64,000 nucleotides of DNA from Pseudonocardia sp. DSM 110487 (GCF_019468565.1 NZ_CP080521.1:3038001-3102000); one strand, 5' to 3'. Positions 1 to 8,472 are shown, counted from the stretch's first letter. Translations and numbers: made by a program. The notes: generated by a model from the letters alone, not told the origin.

Positions 1-1
1 G

Positions 2-208
2 CAGATCGCGCAGCGCCTCGTCGGGGGAGCGCGCCCGCCCATCGGGATGTCGCTCGTCGTCGGCGCGGCGCTCACCGTGATCTCCGACGTCGTCGCCCGC
101 ACCGCGTTCGGCGCCACCGAGCTGCCGGTCGGCATCGTCACCGCCGTGCTCGGCGCGCCCTACCTGCTCTACCTGCTCGCCCGTTACGGCCGGGAGGCTC
201 GTGCATGA
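2..208 (+). CDS. FecCD-type siderophore ABC permease, C-terminal fragment
   Basis: The frame open from the window edge encodes about 68 residues that end in two hydrophobic stretches. It has the look of the last part of a BtuC/FecCD permease: a PIGMSLVVGAALTVISDV-like helix, then ELPVGIVTAVLGAPYLLYLL, a run typical of the end of iron-siderophore permeases. The gene starts before the window. Its TGA overlaps the ATG of the next gene by 4 bp, so the permease and the ATPase are translationally coupled. This supports a ferric-siderophore (or cobalamin or haem) importer; the substrate cannot be told from this fragment. Confidence 0.85.
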   Translation, partial: QIAQRLVGGARPPIGMSLVVGAALTVISDVVARTAFGATELPVGIVTAVLGAPYLLYLLARYGREARA

Positions 209-1059
209 CCCCGCTCACCAAGACCGACGCCGCTCCGGACGGTGCCGCCGCCACCACCGACCCCGCCGTCCGGCTGCGGGCCGAGCACGTCCGGCTGGCC
301 TACGGCGAGCGCACCGTGGTGGACGGGCTGGACCTCGACGTCGTCGCCGGCACCATCACGGCCGTGATCGGGCCCAACGGATGCGGCAAGTCCACCCTCC
401 TTCGGGCGCTCGGCCGACTGCTCAAACCGACCGCGGGGCACGTCCTGCTCGACGGCAGGCGCATCGACAAGATGCCCACCCGCGAAGTCGCCAAGATCCT
501 CGGGTTGCTGCCGCAGGCACCCACCGCCCCGGAGGGCCTCACCGTGGCCGACCTCGTGGCGCGCGGCCGGCACCCCCACCAGGCGTGGTACCGGCAGTGG
601 TCGGCCGACGACGAGGAGGCCGTGGCACAGGCCCTCGAGTGGACCGGCATCGCCGACCTCGCCGAGCGCCCCGTCGACGAGCTGTCCGGCGGCCAGCGGC
701 AGCGGGCGTGGATCTCGATGGCGCTCGCCCAGGGCACCGACCTGCTCCTGCTCGACGAGCCCACCACGTTCCTCGACCTCGCCCACCAGGTCGACGTGTT
801 GGAGCTGGTCCGGCGGCTGCACCAGGAGGCCGGCCGCACCGTCGTCATGGTGCTGCACGACCTGAACCTCGCCGCCCGCTACGCCGACCGGCTCGTCGCC
901 ATGCGGGACGGCAGGATCGTCGCCGCCGGCAAGCCCTCCGAGGTCGTCACCGAGTCCATGCTGGCCGAGGTGTTCGGACTCGCCGCCCGCGTGATCCCCG
1001 ACCCGGTGGCAGGCACCCCCCTTGTCGTGCCGGTCGGCGGTCACGCTCAGTCGTCCTGA
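205..1059 (+). CDS. Iron-siderophore ABC transporter ATP-binding protein (FecE/FepC-like)
   Basis: 284-residue cytoplasmic ATPase that powers import through the upstream FecCD-type permease. Walker A GPNGCGKST lies at about 56-64, the ABC signature LSGGQRQR at about 159, and Walker B LLLLDEPTTFLDL at about 183. The order and the LLPQAP Q-loop region match ferric-siderophore importer ATPases. The ATG overlaps the permease stop (ATGA). The first 20 residues are an Ala/Pro/Thr-rich tail without motif value. No substrate-binding protein is in the window; it may lie upstream. Family assignment is secure; substrate is inferred. Confidence 0.93.
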   Translation: MTPLTKTDAAPDGAAATTDPAVRLRAEHVRLAYGERTVVDGLDLDVVAGTITAVIGPNGCGKSTLLRALGRLLKPTAGHVLLDGRRIDKMPTREVAKILGLLPQAPTAPEGLTVADLVARGRHPHQAWYRQWSADDEEAVAQALEWTGIADLAERPVDELSGGQRQRAWISMALAQGTDLLLLDEPTTFLDLAHQVDVLELVRRLHQEAGRTVVMVLHDLNLAARYADRLVAMRDGRIVAAGKPSEVVTESMLAEVFGLAARVIPDPVAGTPLVVPVGGHAQSS

Positions 1060-1070
1060 GCTTCCCGCGC

Positions 1071-1090
1071 GTCACGTGTCACCATGTGAC
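1071..1090. promoter_or_regulatory. Imperfect inverted repeat before the Uma2 gene
   Basis: The 20 bp GTCACGTG-tcac-CATGTGAC form a near-perfect dyad (7 of 8 arm positions pair). It sits 12 bp after the ABC ATPase stop and 36 bp before the next start. It could be an operator or a weak terminator stem; no T-run follows it. Confidence 0.3.
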
Positions 1091-1125
1091 CTGCGACGGC
1101 CGGGAACGAGCGAGAGGAGGCCGCA

Positions 1126-1917
1126 GTGGATCACTCCCTCTTCGGCCATGAGGGCCCCTGGACCGAGGCCGCCTACCTCGCCCTGAGGCACGACGGTCGC
1201 GTCGAGGTCGTCGACGGCACGCTGCTCATCGGCCCCGGTGCGGGCCCGCGGCGGGCACGGGCGATCGAGCGCATACGGGCGGTGCTGGCCGCCGCGCTCC
1301 CGGACGGGCTGGTCGTGCGCGGCCCGCAGCCGCTGCGCCTCGGCATGGACTGCGTGCTCGTGCCGGACCTGATCGTCACGGCGGCACCGGCATCCGACGA
1401 CGACGCCGAGGAGGCCGACGACGCCGAGGAGGCCGACGGCGACGGCGTCGACGAGGCCGCGGAGGAGGAGCCCTCGGCCGAGGACACGGACCCGGACACG
1501 GCGGTTCTCGAGACCGTTTCCGAGACCACGGCCGTCGAGACGGCTGTACTCGACGCGGCCGCCGCTCTGATGGTGATCGAGGTGGTCGGCTCCGACCACG
1601 GCGCCGCCGACCGGAGCTTCAAGCTGCAGCTGTATGCCCGCAGTCGCATCCCGTACTCGCTGCTGATCGACCACGACAGCCCGTTCGCGGTCGCGGACAT
1701 GATCATCGGTGGCCGCTATCACGAGTACGCCCGCGCGGGGGGCGAGGAGACGCTGCTCATCGAGGAGCCGTTCCGGCTCGAGCTCGACCTCGGGGAGATC
1801 ACCGCACCAGAGCAGTCCCAGCCTCCCGCGTCATCCGCGGAGTCGTCCGCGGCCGAGGCCGCACCGACCCAGGCGCTCCCGGTGGTGCCGACCCAGGGGC
1901 CGGGCGTCAAGACCTGA
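1126..1917 (+). CDS. Uma2 family (DUF820) putative endonuclease-fold protein with an acidic insert
   Basis: 263 residues from a GTG start that is preceded by GAGAGGAGG. Family marks are PDLIV at about 80, IEVVGSDHGAADRSFK at about 150-165 and YARSRIPYSLLID ending near 182; these form the PD-(D/E)XK-like core of Uma2 proteins. Between the two halves of the core, residues about 88-145 are an acidic insert rich in Asp, Glu, Ala and Thr that normal family members lack. The C-terminal 35 residues are low complexity (Ser/Ala/Pro). Uma2 proteins are abundant in actinomycetes and cyanobacteria and their cellular role is unknown. It stands alone between the siderophore operon and the GntR operon. Confidence 0.8.
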   Translation: MDHSLFGHEGPWTEAAYLALRHDGRVEVVDGTLLIGPGAGPRRARAIERIRAVLAAALPDGLVVRGPQPLRLGMDCVLVPDLIVTAAPASDDDAEEADDAEEADGDGVDEAAEEEPSAEDTDPDTAVLETVSETTAVETAVLDAAAALMVIEVVGSDHGAADRSFKLQLYARSRIPYSLLIDHDSPFAVADMIIGGRYHEYARAGGEETLLIEEPFRLELDLGEITAPEQSQPPASSAESSAAEAAPTQALPVVPTQGPGVKT

Positions 1918-2038
1918 CGGCCCCGGCCGACGCGCCCCGTCGTCGCTCGCTCGACCGGTCGACGGGTCGCGTCCGTTGATTCGGGCTGCGTGAGCGAACC
2001 CCTTGACGGAAGATCAGCGGCGACCTACGGTCGGACAT

Positions 2039-2057
2039 CGTATATGAGATATGAGAG
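2039..2057. promoter_or_regulatory. Candidate GntR operator or promoter element
   Basis: AT-rich patch in otherwise GC-rich DNA with an ATAT-gag-ATAT dyad, lying 7 to 25 bp before the GTG start of the GntR gene. Short AT dyads of this kind are usual operators for FadR/FCD regulators, so autoregulation is plausible. It is not proven by sequence alone. Confidence 0.35.
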
Positions 2058-2063
2058 GCAGCC

Positions 2064-2693
2064 GTGCCGCTGACCGACGCCGGGCTCATGCCCTCGCGCA
2101 CCGCGCGGGTGCTCGAGATCATCCGAAACGCGATCCTGAGCGGGGAGCTCGCGCCCGGGAGCGCGCTCGTCGAACAGGAGCTCGCCGCGCAGCTGGGGGT
2201 GTCCAAGACGCCGGTTCGCGAGGCGCTCAAGACGCTCGAGGGCACCGGGCTCGTGGTGATGGTCCCGTACCGGGGCGCCGCGGTCCGGGAGCTGACGCGC
2301 GCCGACGCCGTCGCGATCTACGACCTGCGGCTGCTCCTGGAGCCGGAGGCCGTGCGGCGGAGCGTGGCCGCAGGCACGGATGTCTCCGGCGCCGCGGAGT
2401 GGCTCCGGAAGGCACGCACCGCCGCGGGCAACGCCGAGCGGAGCATCGCCAACCGCGAGTTCCACCGGCTGCTCTACGCCGGGTGCGGCAACGCGCTGCT
2501 CGTGGTGACCCTCGACGGGCTGCGCGACCGCACTGCGCTCGTGTCGGCGGCGTCATGGGCCAAGAGCGCCACATGGGAGACGGAGGCCGACGAACACGAG
2601 GCGATCCTCGCCGCCGCGGCGACGGGCGACGCCGACACCGCCCGCAGGCTCACCGCGGAGCACGTGGCGGGTTTCCTGCAACGACTTCCCTGA
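2064..2693 (+). CDS. GntR family regulator with FCD domain
   Basis: 209 residues. The N-terminal winged helix contains SALVEQELAAQLGVSKTPVR at about 32-51, the GntR recognition helix. The C-terminal all-helical FCD domain (about 80-205) has the expected acidic and histidine positions (REFHRLLY; DEHEAILAA) that bind metal or ligand. FCD regulators usually sense small carboxylates, sugar acids or amino acids. The gene is followed, after a hairpin, by an MFS transporter and two sugar-acid enzymes on the same strand, so it probably controls that operon with a pathway intermediate as effector. Start is GTG with GAGAGG upstream. Confidence 0.9.
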   Translation: MPLTDAGLMPSRTARVLEIIRNAILSGELAPGSALVEQELAAQLGVSKTPVREALKTLEGTGLVVMVPYRGAAVRELTRADAVAIYDLRLLLEPEAVRRSVAAGTDVSGAAEWLRKARTAAGNAERSIANREFHRLLYAGCGNALLVVTLDGLRDRTALVSAASWAKSATWETEADEHEAILAAAATGDADTARRLTAEHVAGFLQRLP

Positions 2694-2709
2694 CCGGGAA
2701 AGCACAAAA

Positions 2710-2751
2710 GGAGTGTGGCCCAGCCACCGCCAAGCGTCCAGGCCACACTCC
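2710..2751 (+). terminator. 11-bp stem hairpin between the GntR gene and its operon
   Basis: GGAGTGTGGCC at 2710-2720 is perfectly complemented by GGCCACACTCC at 2741-2751 with a 20-nt loop. It starts 17 bp after the regulator stop and ends 27 bp before the MFS start. No T-run follows. It may end or attenuate the regulator transcript, or be an operator for the structural genes. Confidence 0.55.
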
Positions 2752-2777
2752 CCAACCGTCACTCACGAGGAGCAACG

Positions 2778-4106
2778 ATGCCCTACCCTAGCACGGCCAA
2801 GACAATTCACGATTCATCTGCCGCGCGGCAGCGCAGCCACTTCAGATGGACGATCGTCGCCTTTTCCGCGCTCGGATTGACGATCGCATATCTCGACCGG
2901 GCCGCATTGAGCGTGGCCCTGCCGTTCATCAACCGCGAATTCGAGATCAGCCCGGCCGTGCAGGGTGTGGTGCTCTCGTCGTTCTTCTGGAGCTACGCGG
3001 TCTTCCAGGTGCCATCCGGCTGGCTGCTCGACCGGTTCGGCCCGCGAGTCATCTACCCGGTCGCCGTCGGCTGGTGGTCGATCTGGACGGCGCTCACCGC
3101 GTTCGCGGGCGGCGTGGCCAGCCTGATCGTGTTCCGGATCGGCCTCGGCATCGGCGAGGCACCGGTGCAGCCGGCGAACATCAAGGTCGTCTCCAAGTGG
3201 TTCCCGCGCAGTGAGCGGGCGTTCGCCTCCAGCCTGTTCGACATGGGGCAGCAGATCGGCCTCGCGCTCTCGGTGCCGGTGGTCACGGTGCTCGCCGTCT
3301 CGGTGGGCTGGCGCGCCGTCTTCATCGTGATCGGGGCCGTCGGCCTGCTGTGGATCCTCGGCTGGCTGCGGATCTACCGCGCGCCGGAGCAGCACCCCCG
3401 CGTCAGCGCGGCCGAGCTCGCGCACATCCGCTCCGACCAGGCGGAGATGATCGGCGACGAGACGGCGCACGATGCCCGCAGCTGGCTCCCCCTCCTGCGC
3501 AACGGCCAGGTGTGGGCGTTGCTGTCCGGCTACGTGTTCCGCTCGCTCGCGGGCGCCTTCTTCCTCACCTGGTACCCGAGCTACCTGCTCGACGAGCGTG
3601 GATTCTCAGAGGCCGATTTCGGAATGGTGGGTGCGATTCCGGCGGTCATCGGAATCGGCTCGACCGTTCTGGGTGGAATCGTCTCCGACCGGATGCTCGC
3701 ATCGGGGATCTCCACGAACATCGCGCGGAAGGTGCCGATCATCACGGGCCTCGGGATCAGCGCGTGCATCGCGTTCACGCCGTTCGTGGAGAGCAACCTC
3801 GTCGTCATGATCCTGCTGACCGTGAGCAGCGCCGCGCATTCGTTCGCGGGTGCGGCGATCCTCAGCCTGCCCGCGGAGGTGGCCCCGTCGCCGGACGTGG
3901 TGGGCTCGATCGCGGGATTCCAGAACTTCGGCTCGCAGCTGGGCAACATCATCAGCCCCATCGCTATCGGCCTGTTCCTGACGGTCAGCGGCGGCTCCTA
4001 CCTCGGGCCGCTGGTCTTCGCAGGTGCCAGCTGCATCATCAGCGCCCTGATCTACGGATTCTGCGTCCGCATCAAGCCAGTCCGCACGTTCGAGGAGCGC
4101 AAATGA
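2778..4106 (+). CDS. MFS transporter, anion:cation symporter family (sugar-acid uptake)
   Basis: 442 residues from the ATG at 2778, chosen because GAGGAGC lies just before it; a longer frame reaches back into the hairpin. Twelve hydrophobic segments are evident. The first helix region IAYLDRAALSVALPFINREF and the motif GWLLDRFGPRVIYP are characteristic of the ACS family (GudP, ExuT and DgoT-like carriers of glucarate, hexuronates and galactonate). It sits in the plasma membrane and would import the substrate of the two downstream enzymes. Its TGA overlaps the next ATG by 4 bp. Confidence 0.92.
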   Translation: MPYPSTAKTIHDSSAARQRSHFRWTIVAFSALGLTIAYLDRAALSVALPFINREFEISPAVQGVVLSSFFWSYAVFQVPSGWLLDRFGPRVIYPVAVGWWSIWTALTAFAGGVASLIVFRIGLGIGEAPVQPANIKVVSKWFPRSERAFASSLFDMGQQIGLALSVPVVTVLAVSVGWRAVFIVIGAVGLLWILGWLRIYRAPEQHPRVSAAELAHIRSDQAEMIGDETAHDARSWLPLLRNGQVWALLSGYVFRSLAGAFFLTWYPSYLLDERGFSEADFGMVGAIPAVIGIGSTVLGGIVSDRMLASGISTNIARKVPIITGLGISACIAFTPFVESNLVVMILLTVSSAAHSFAGAAILSLPAEVAPSPDVVGSIAGFQNFGSQLGNIISPIAIGLFLTVSGGSYLGPLVFAGASCIISALIYGFCVRIKPVRTFEERK

Positions 4107-4990
4107 GCCTGGTGGAGCGCCTTGCCACCGCGGTCGTCATCCCGGTCACGCCGTTCGCCGAGGACGGCAGCGTCGACGCGAGCTGTTACACGAAGCTCGT
4201 CACGCGGCTGCTCGACGGCGGCGTCACCGCCGTCACGCCGAACGGCAACACCGGCGAGTTCTACACGCTGACCCCGCGGGAGCGGCAGATCGTGCTCGAG
4301 ACCTGCACGGCTGCTGCCGCCGAGCGCGCGGTCGTGGTGGCCGGGGTCGGCCTCGACGTGCACACCGCCGAGGCGGAGGCGCGGGCGGCGCGCGACGCGG
4401 GCGCACACGCGATCATGATCCACCAGCCGGTGCACCCGTACGTCTCCCCGGCCGGCTGGGTGGACTACAACGTCGCCGTCGCCTCGGCCGTCCCCGAGCT
4501 CGGCGTGCTGCCGTACCTGAAGAGCCGTGCGATCAGCGGCGGGCACATCGCGGAGCTCGCCGACCGCGCGCCGAACGTGATCGGGCTGAAGTACTCGGTG
4601 GACGACCCGGTGCTGTTCGCCGCCGTCCGCGCCGACGCGGGCGGCGACCGGCTGCTCTGGATCGCCGGGCTCGCCGAGCCGTACGCGCCTGCGTACTGGC
4701 AGGCGGGCGCGCGGGGGTTCACCTCCGGCCTGGCGAACGTCGCGCCGCGGGTCGCGCTCGACCTGCTCGCCGCGCTGCGAGCGGGGGACGGCGTGGAAGA
4801 GGCGTGGCTGCGGGTGCGGCGGTTCGAGGAGCTGCGGGCCAGGGGCGGCGCGGCCGACAACGTGGCCGTCGTGAAGGAGGCGCTGCACCAGCGCGGGCTG
4901 TGCCGGCGCGACGTCCGGCCGCCCGGCCACGTGCTCGGGCCGGAGGCCGCGGCGGAGGTGGCCGCCGCGATCGCGGGATGGCCGTCGTGA
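4103..4990 (+). CDS. Dihydrodipicolinate synthase/N-acetylneuraminate lyase superfamily protein (2-keto-3-deoxy sugar-acid lyase or dehydratase)
   Basis: 295-residue class I aldolase-type TIM barrel. The GNTGEF loop is at 48-53, the Schiff-base lysine is in GLKYS (K163), and a Tyr in PYLKSR (Y138) takes the place of the catalytic tyrosine. GNTGEF rather than GTTGE, and the company it keeps, argue against lysine biosynthesis (DapA). Its partners, an enolase-superfamily dehydratase and a sugar-acid permease, suggest it cleaves or dehydrates the 2-keto-3-deoxy acid made by that dehydratase. Which sugar acid is involved is not known. It overlaps the gene before by 4 bp and the one after by 13 bp. 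Confidence 0.88.
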   Translation: MSLVERLATAVVIPVTPFAEDGSVDASCYTKLVTRLLDGGVTAVTPNGNTGEFYTLTPRERQIVLETCTAAAAERAVVVAGVGLDVHTAEAEARAARDAGAHAIMIHQPVHPYVSPAGWVDYNVAVASAVPELGVLPYLKSRAISGGHIAELADRAPNVIGLKYSVDDPVLFAAVRADAGGDRLLWIAGLAEPYAPAYWQAGARGFTSGLANVAPRVALDLLAALRAGDGVEEAWLRVRRFEELRARGGAADNVAVVKEALHQRGLCRRDVRPPGHVLGPEAAAEVAAAIAGWPS

Positions 4991-6123
4991 AGATCGCCCG
5001 CCTCGAGACGTTCATGCAGCGGGTCGGCGACCGGCCGCGGCTGCTCGTCAAGATCACCACTGACGACGGGATCAGCGGCTGGGCCGAGGCGTACAACCAC
5101 GGCCCTGACCGCGCGCTCGTCCCGCTGCTGGAGTACCTGTTCGCGCAGATCGAGGGGGTGGACGCCCGGCGGGTCAGCTACGTCAACCAGTACCTGCTGC
5201 AGTCCTCGCGCTTCCCGCCCGGCGCGCTGGGGCTCGCCGCGATCGCGGCGATCGACCACGCGCTGTGGGACATCGCGGGCAAGGCGGCCGGCCTGCCGGT
5301 CTACCAGTTGCTCGGTGGGGCGGTGCGCGACCGGGTGCGGGTCTACGCAGGGCTGTACTCGGCGCCGGACCTGCCGCGGCTGGCCGAGTGGACCGCCGAG
5401 CTGAACGAGCGGTACGGGTTCACCGCCTTCAAGCTGAGCCCGTACCGCGGGGACATCCACGGCACCCGCTGGGGCAAGGTCTGCCGGGACATCGGTGAGT
5501 ACTTCGGCGCCGTCCGGGAGCGGCTGCCGGACGCCTGGGAGTTCGCCTTCGACGCCCACGCCTGCATCTGGGAGCCGGGGCAGGCGGTGCAGCTCGCCGC
5601 GGCGCTCGCGCCGAACGAGCCGCTCTTCCTCGAGGAGCCGATCCGTCCCGAGCACGTGCCGGCGTGGGCGCGGATCCGCGGCGAGATGCGGGTGCCGCTC
5701 GCGACGGGCGAATCGCTCTACACCCCGAACGAGTTCCTCGCGCTGCTCACGGCGCAGGGCGCGGACATCGTGCAGCCCGACATCTGCGTCGTCGGCGGGC
5801 TCACCCAGATGCGCAAGATCGCCGTGCTGGCCGAGGCGCACTACGTCGGCGTCGCCCCGCACAACCCGATGGGCCCACTGGCCACGGCCGCGAACCTGCA
5901 CTTCGCGGCGGCCACCACCAACTTCGACATCCTGGAGCTCAAGCCCGACGACACCAGCTGGTGCGTGGACCCGTACCTGCCGCAGGACGGATACCTGCAG
6001 CTGCGCCCCGACCGGCCCGGATGGGGGTTGGAGATCGACGAGTCGGCCCTCGCGCGCGACGACTACGTCCACTGGGAGCGGCGCGTGCCACGACGTCCGG
6101 ACGGGTCGACGGCCTACATGTGA
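4978..6123 (+). CDS. Enolase-superfamily sugar-acid dehydratase (mandelate racemase/galactonate dehydratase-like)
   Basis: 381 residues, two domains: an N-terminal capping fold (about 1-125) and a TIM barrel. Likely Mg ligands are D192 in FDAHAC, E219 or E220 in LEEPI and E245 in TGESLY; H194 and H295 (APHNP) fit the acid/base histidines of the D-galactonate dehydratase group. It should remove water from an acid sugar to give a 2-keto-3-deoxy acid. The 13-bp overlap with the lyase gene, plus the ACS permease and FCD regulator, make a complete import, dehydrate and cleave module. The exact substrate needs assay. Confidence 0.9.
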   Translation: MAVVKIARLETFMQRVGDRPRLLVKITTDDGISGWAEAYNHGPDRALVPLLEYLFAQIEGVDARRVSYVNQYLLQSSRFPPGALGLAAIAAIDHALWDIAGKAAGLPVYQLLGGAVRDRVRVYAGLYSAPDLPRLAEWTAELNERYGFTAFKLSPYRGDIHGTRWGKVCRDIGEYFGAVRERLPDAWEFAFDAHACIWEPGQAVQLAAALAPNEPLFLEEPIRPEHVPAWARIRGEMRVPLATGESLYTPNEFLALLTAQGADIVQPDICVVGGLTQMRKIAVLAEAHYVGVAPHNPMGPLATAANLHFAAATTNFDILELKPDDTSWCVDPYLPQDGYLQLRPDRPGWGLEIDESALARDDYVHWERRVPRRPDGSTAYM

Positions 6124-6136
6124 TTACGCTCCCGGC

Positions 6137-6970
6137 ATGGGGAAGTCCGTGCGCGAGACGTTCCGGGTGCCGGTTGACCAGCTCGACCCGCGGGCGCGGC
6201 CGCTCGGGCCGCGGGACAAGGCCACCGCCGCCGAGGAGATGGTCGAGCTCGGCGAGCGCCTCGACCAGCTGCAGGAGGCGCTCTACGCCGAGGCCATCGG
6301 CGGGGGCAGGCGTGCCGTGCTGCTCGTCCTACAGGGTATGGACACCTCCGGCAAGGGCGGGGTGATCCGCCATGTCGGCGGCCTCGTCAACCCGCAGGGC
6401 CTGCACATCGCCACGTTCAAGAAGCCCACCGACGAGGAGCTCGCGCACCACTTCCTGTGGCGGATCCGCCGGCAGGTCCCGGTGGCGGGCCGCATCGGGA
6501 TCTTCGATCGCTCTCACTACGAGGACGTCCTGATCGCCCGCGTCGACGAGCTCGTACCCGAGGACGTCTGGCGCGGCCGATACACCGAGATCACGGCGTT
6601 CGAGTCGGAGCTCGCCGCGCAGGGCGTCACGATCGTGAAGTGCATGCTCCACATCTCGGAGAAGGAGCAGGCCGAGCGGCTCGTCGCGCGCCTCGACGAC
6701 CCGGCGAAGCGGTGGAAGTACAACCCGGGTGACCTGGACGCCCGCGCCAAGTGGCCCGCCTACCAGGAGGCGTACGCAGAGGCACTGCGGCGCACCGACA
6801 TCGACGCGGCCCCCTGGTACGTGATCCCGTCGGACCGCAAGTGGTACCGCAACTGGGCCATCGCGGCGCTGCTGGCCGAGACCCTCACGGAGCTGGACCC
6901 GCAGTTCCCGCAGCCCGACTTCGACGTGGACGCCGAACGCGCCCGGCTCGCGGCGAGCGGGGTGTCCTGA
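6137..6970 (+). CDS. Polyphosphate:nucleotide phosphotransferase, PPK2 family
   Basis: 277 residues, the usual length for one-domain PPK2. Walker A GMDTSGKGG is at 67-75, the lid/Walker B motif FDRSHYEDVL at about 123-132, and the conserved RWKYNPGDLDAR and IPSDRKWYRNWAI blocks follow. PPK2 enzymes move phosphate between polyphosphate and nucleoside mono- or diphosphates in the cytoplasm. It starts 13 bp after the dehydratase stop but is functionally unrelated to the sugar-acid genes. A short copy of its own C-terminal coding sequence lies just after the stop (see the remnant at 6998-7033). Confidence 0.94.
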   Translation: MGKSVRETFRVPVDQLDPRARPLGPRDKATAAEEMVELGERLDQLQEALYAEAIGGGRRAVLLVLQGMDTSGKGGVIRHVGGLVNPQGLHIATFKKPTDEELAHHFLWRIRRQVPVAGRIGIFDRSHYEDVLIARVDELVPEDVWRGRYTEITAFESELAAQGVTIVKCMLHISEKEQAERLVARLDDPAKRWKYNPGDLDARAKWPAYQEAYAEALRRTDIDAAPWYVIPSDRKWYRNWAIAALLAETLTELDPQFPQPDFDVDAERARLAASGVS

Positions 6971-6997
6971 GGCTGAGATGGCAGTCCCGCGCGACGG

Positions 6998-7033
6998 TTC
7001 CCGGATCCGGACTTCGACGTCGAACGGGCCTGA
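6998..7033 (+). pseudogene. Duplicated remnant of the PPK2 C-terminus
   Basis: Read in frame, this stretch gives FPDPDFDVERA and a stop. That is nearly identical to FPQPDFDVDAERA near the end of the intact PPK2 about 90 bp upstream. It has no start codon of its own. It looks like the tail of a tandem PPK2 copy left by deletion, or a local duplication. Confidence 0.5.
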
Positions 7034-7098
7034 GGGGGTGTTCGGTACGGCCGCTGGCGGGAACAAGGGTCGCAACGAGCAGCGGCCGAGGAGCATCC

Positions 7099-7311
7099 AT
7101 GACCGAGTCCAAGATCGCCAAGCGGGTCGAGTTCTACGTCAACGCGACAGGGACGACGGTCTTCAGCGTGGAACTCGACCCGGATATCGTCTACTTCCCC
7201 AACGACGAGATCGAGCTCCCGACGGTCGGCATCTTCCGCATGGTCCAACGCCGCTGGCACGTGGACTCCGAGTCGCGGGTGCTGATCCTGCAGCTGGAGG
7301 AGCTGCACTGA
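7099..7311 (+). CDS. Small conserved hypothetical protein (70 aa)
   Basis: Starts at ATG with GAGGAG about 6 bp before it. The protein is mixed beta-strand in character (VEFYVNATGTTVFSVELDPD; GIFRMVQRRWHVDS; RVLILQLEEL), with no signal peptide, membrane span or cysteine. I do not recognise a named family. It ends 18 bp before the convergent acyl-CoA dehydrogenase stop. Confidence 0.7.
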   Translation: MTESKIAKRVEFYVNATGTTVFSVELDPDIVYFPNDEIELPTVGIFRMVQRRWHVDSESRVLILQLEELH

Positions 7312-7329
7312 CCGGGGGCCGCCTCGGCG

Positions 7330-8472
7330 CTACCCCAGCAGCTCGCGCCCGATGATCTCCTTCATGATCTCGTTGGTCCCGCCGAAGATCGCCTGCACGC
7401 GCGAGTCGACGAAGGCCTTCGCGATGGGGTACTCCAGCATGTAGCCGTATCCGCCGTGCAGCTGGACGCAGCGGTCGACCACCCGCTTGAGCACGTCGCT
7501 CGCCCACCACTTGGCCTTCGCCGCGTCCGCCGCGTCCAACCGGCCGGCCACGAGCTCGGTGATGCAGCGGTCGACGAAGGCCTGGGTGACGTCGACCTCG
7601 GTGGCGATCTCCGCCAGCTCGAAGCGGGTGTTCTGGAAGGTCGACACCGGGCGGCCGAAGGCGGTGCGCTCCTTCGTGTACTCGACGGTCAGTTCGAGGG
7701 CCCGCGCCGCGCCCGCCGCGCAGCCGACCGCGATCGAGAGCCGCTCCTGCGCCAGGTTCTGCATCAGCGCGATCAGCCCGCCACCCGGTTCGCCGAGCAC
7801 GTTCGCGTCGGGCACGTGGACGTCGGTGAACGAGAGCTCCGCGGTGTCCTGTGCCTTCAGCCCGACCTTGTTCAGGCGGCGGCCACGCTCGAAACCGGGC
7901 ATCCCGCGCTCCACGACGAGCAGCGTGAAGCCGCGGCTGCCTGCGTCCGGGTCGGTGCGCGCCACCACGATCACCAGGTCGGCCATGATCCCGTTGGTGA
8001 TGAACGTCTTCGCGCCGTTGAGGATCCAGCCGTCGTCGCCGCGGCCGGCGTTCGTCTGGATCCCCTGCAGGTCGGAGCCGGTGCCCGGCTCCGTCATCGC
8101 GATCGCAGTGATGATCTCGCCGGAGCAGAACCCGGGCAGCCAGCGTCGCTTCTGCTCGTCGCTGGCCAGTCGCAGCAGGTAGGGCGCCACCACGTCGTTC
8201 TGCAGCGGGAACCCGACCCCGCTCGCGCCCGCCCTCGTCAGCTCCTCGGTGAGCACGGCGTTGTAGCGGAAGTCGGAGACCCCGCCGCCGCCGTACTCCT
8301 CGGGTACGTCGGTGCCCAGCAGCCCGGCCTTGCCCGCCGCGAGCCAGACGTCCCGGCTCACCTGGCCGTCGCGCTCCCACTGCTCGTGGAAGGGGGTGAT
8401 CTCCTTGGCGATGAAGGTCCGGGCCAGGTCGCGGAAGGCGTCATGTTCGGCGTCGAAGATGTCGCGCTGCAT
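7330..8472 (-). CDS. Acyl-CoA dehydrogenase
   Basis: 380 residues covering the full family: N-terminal helical domain, middle beta domain with ITAIAMTEPGTGSDL and LNGAKTFITNG, and a C-terminal helical domain. FAD-dependent alpha,beta-dehydrogenation of an acyl-CoA is expected. The position that carries the catalytic Glu in MCAD-type enzymes (YEGT) is Gly here (FGGTNEI); long-chain and isovaleryl types place their Glu elsewhere, so this is probably one of those. A 12-bp perfect palindrome 16 bp before the start suggests TetR-type control. Confidence 0.93.
   Translation of the reverse strand: MQRDIFDAEHDAFRDLARTFIAKEITPFHEQWERDGQVSRDVWLAAGKAGLLGTDVPEEYGGGGVSDFRYNAVLTEELTRAGASGVGFPLQNDVVAPYLLRLASDEQKRRWLPGFCSGEIITAIAMTEPGTGSDLQGIQTNAGRGDDGWILNGAKTFITNGIMADLVIVVARTDPDAGSRGFTLLVVERGMPGFERGRRLNKVGLKAQDTAELSFTDVHVPDANVLGEPGGGLIALMQNLAQERLSIAVGCAAGAARALELTVEYTKERTAFGRPVSTFQNTRFELAEIATEVDVTQAFVDRCITELVAGRLDAADAAKAKWWASDVLKRVVDRCVQLHGGYGYMLEYPIAKAFVDSRVQAIFGGTNEIMKEIIGRELLG

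Noticed and set aside
2715..2777. Longer N-terminus for the MFS transporter
   Set aside because: It would lie in the hairpin and lacks a ribosome site; ATG 2778 has GAGGAGC.
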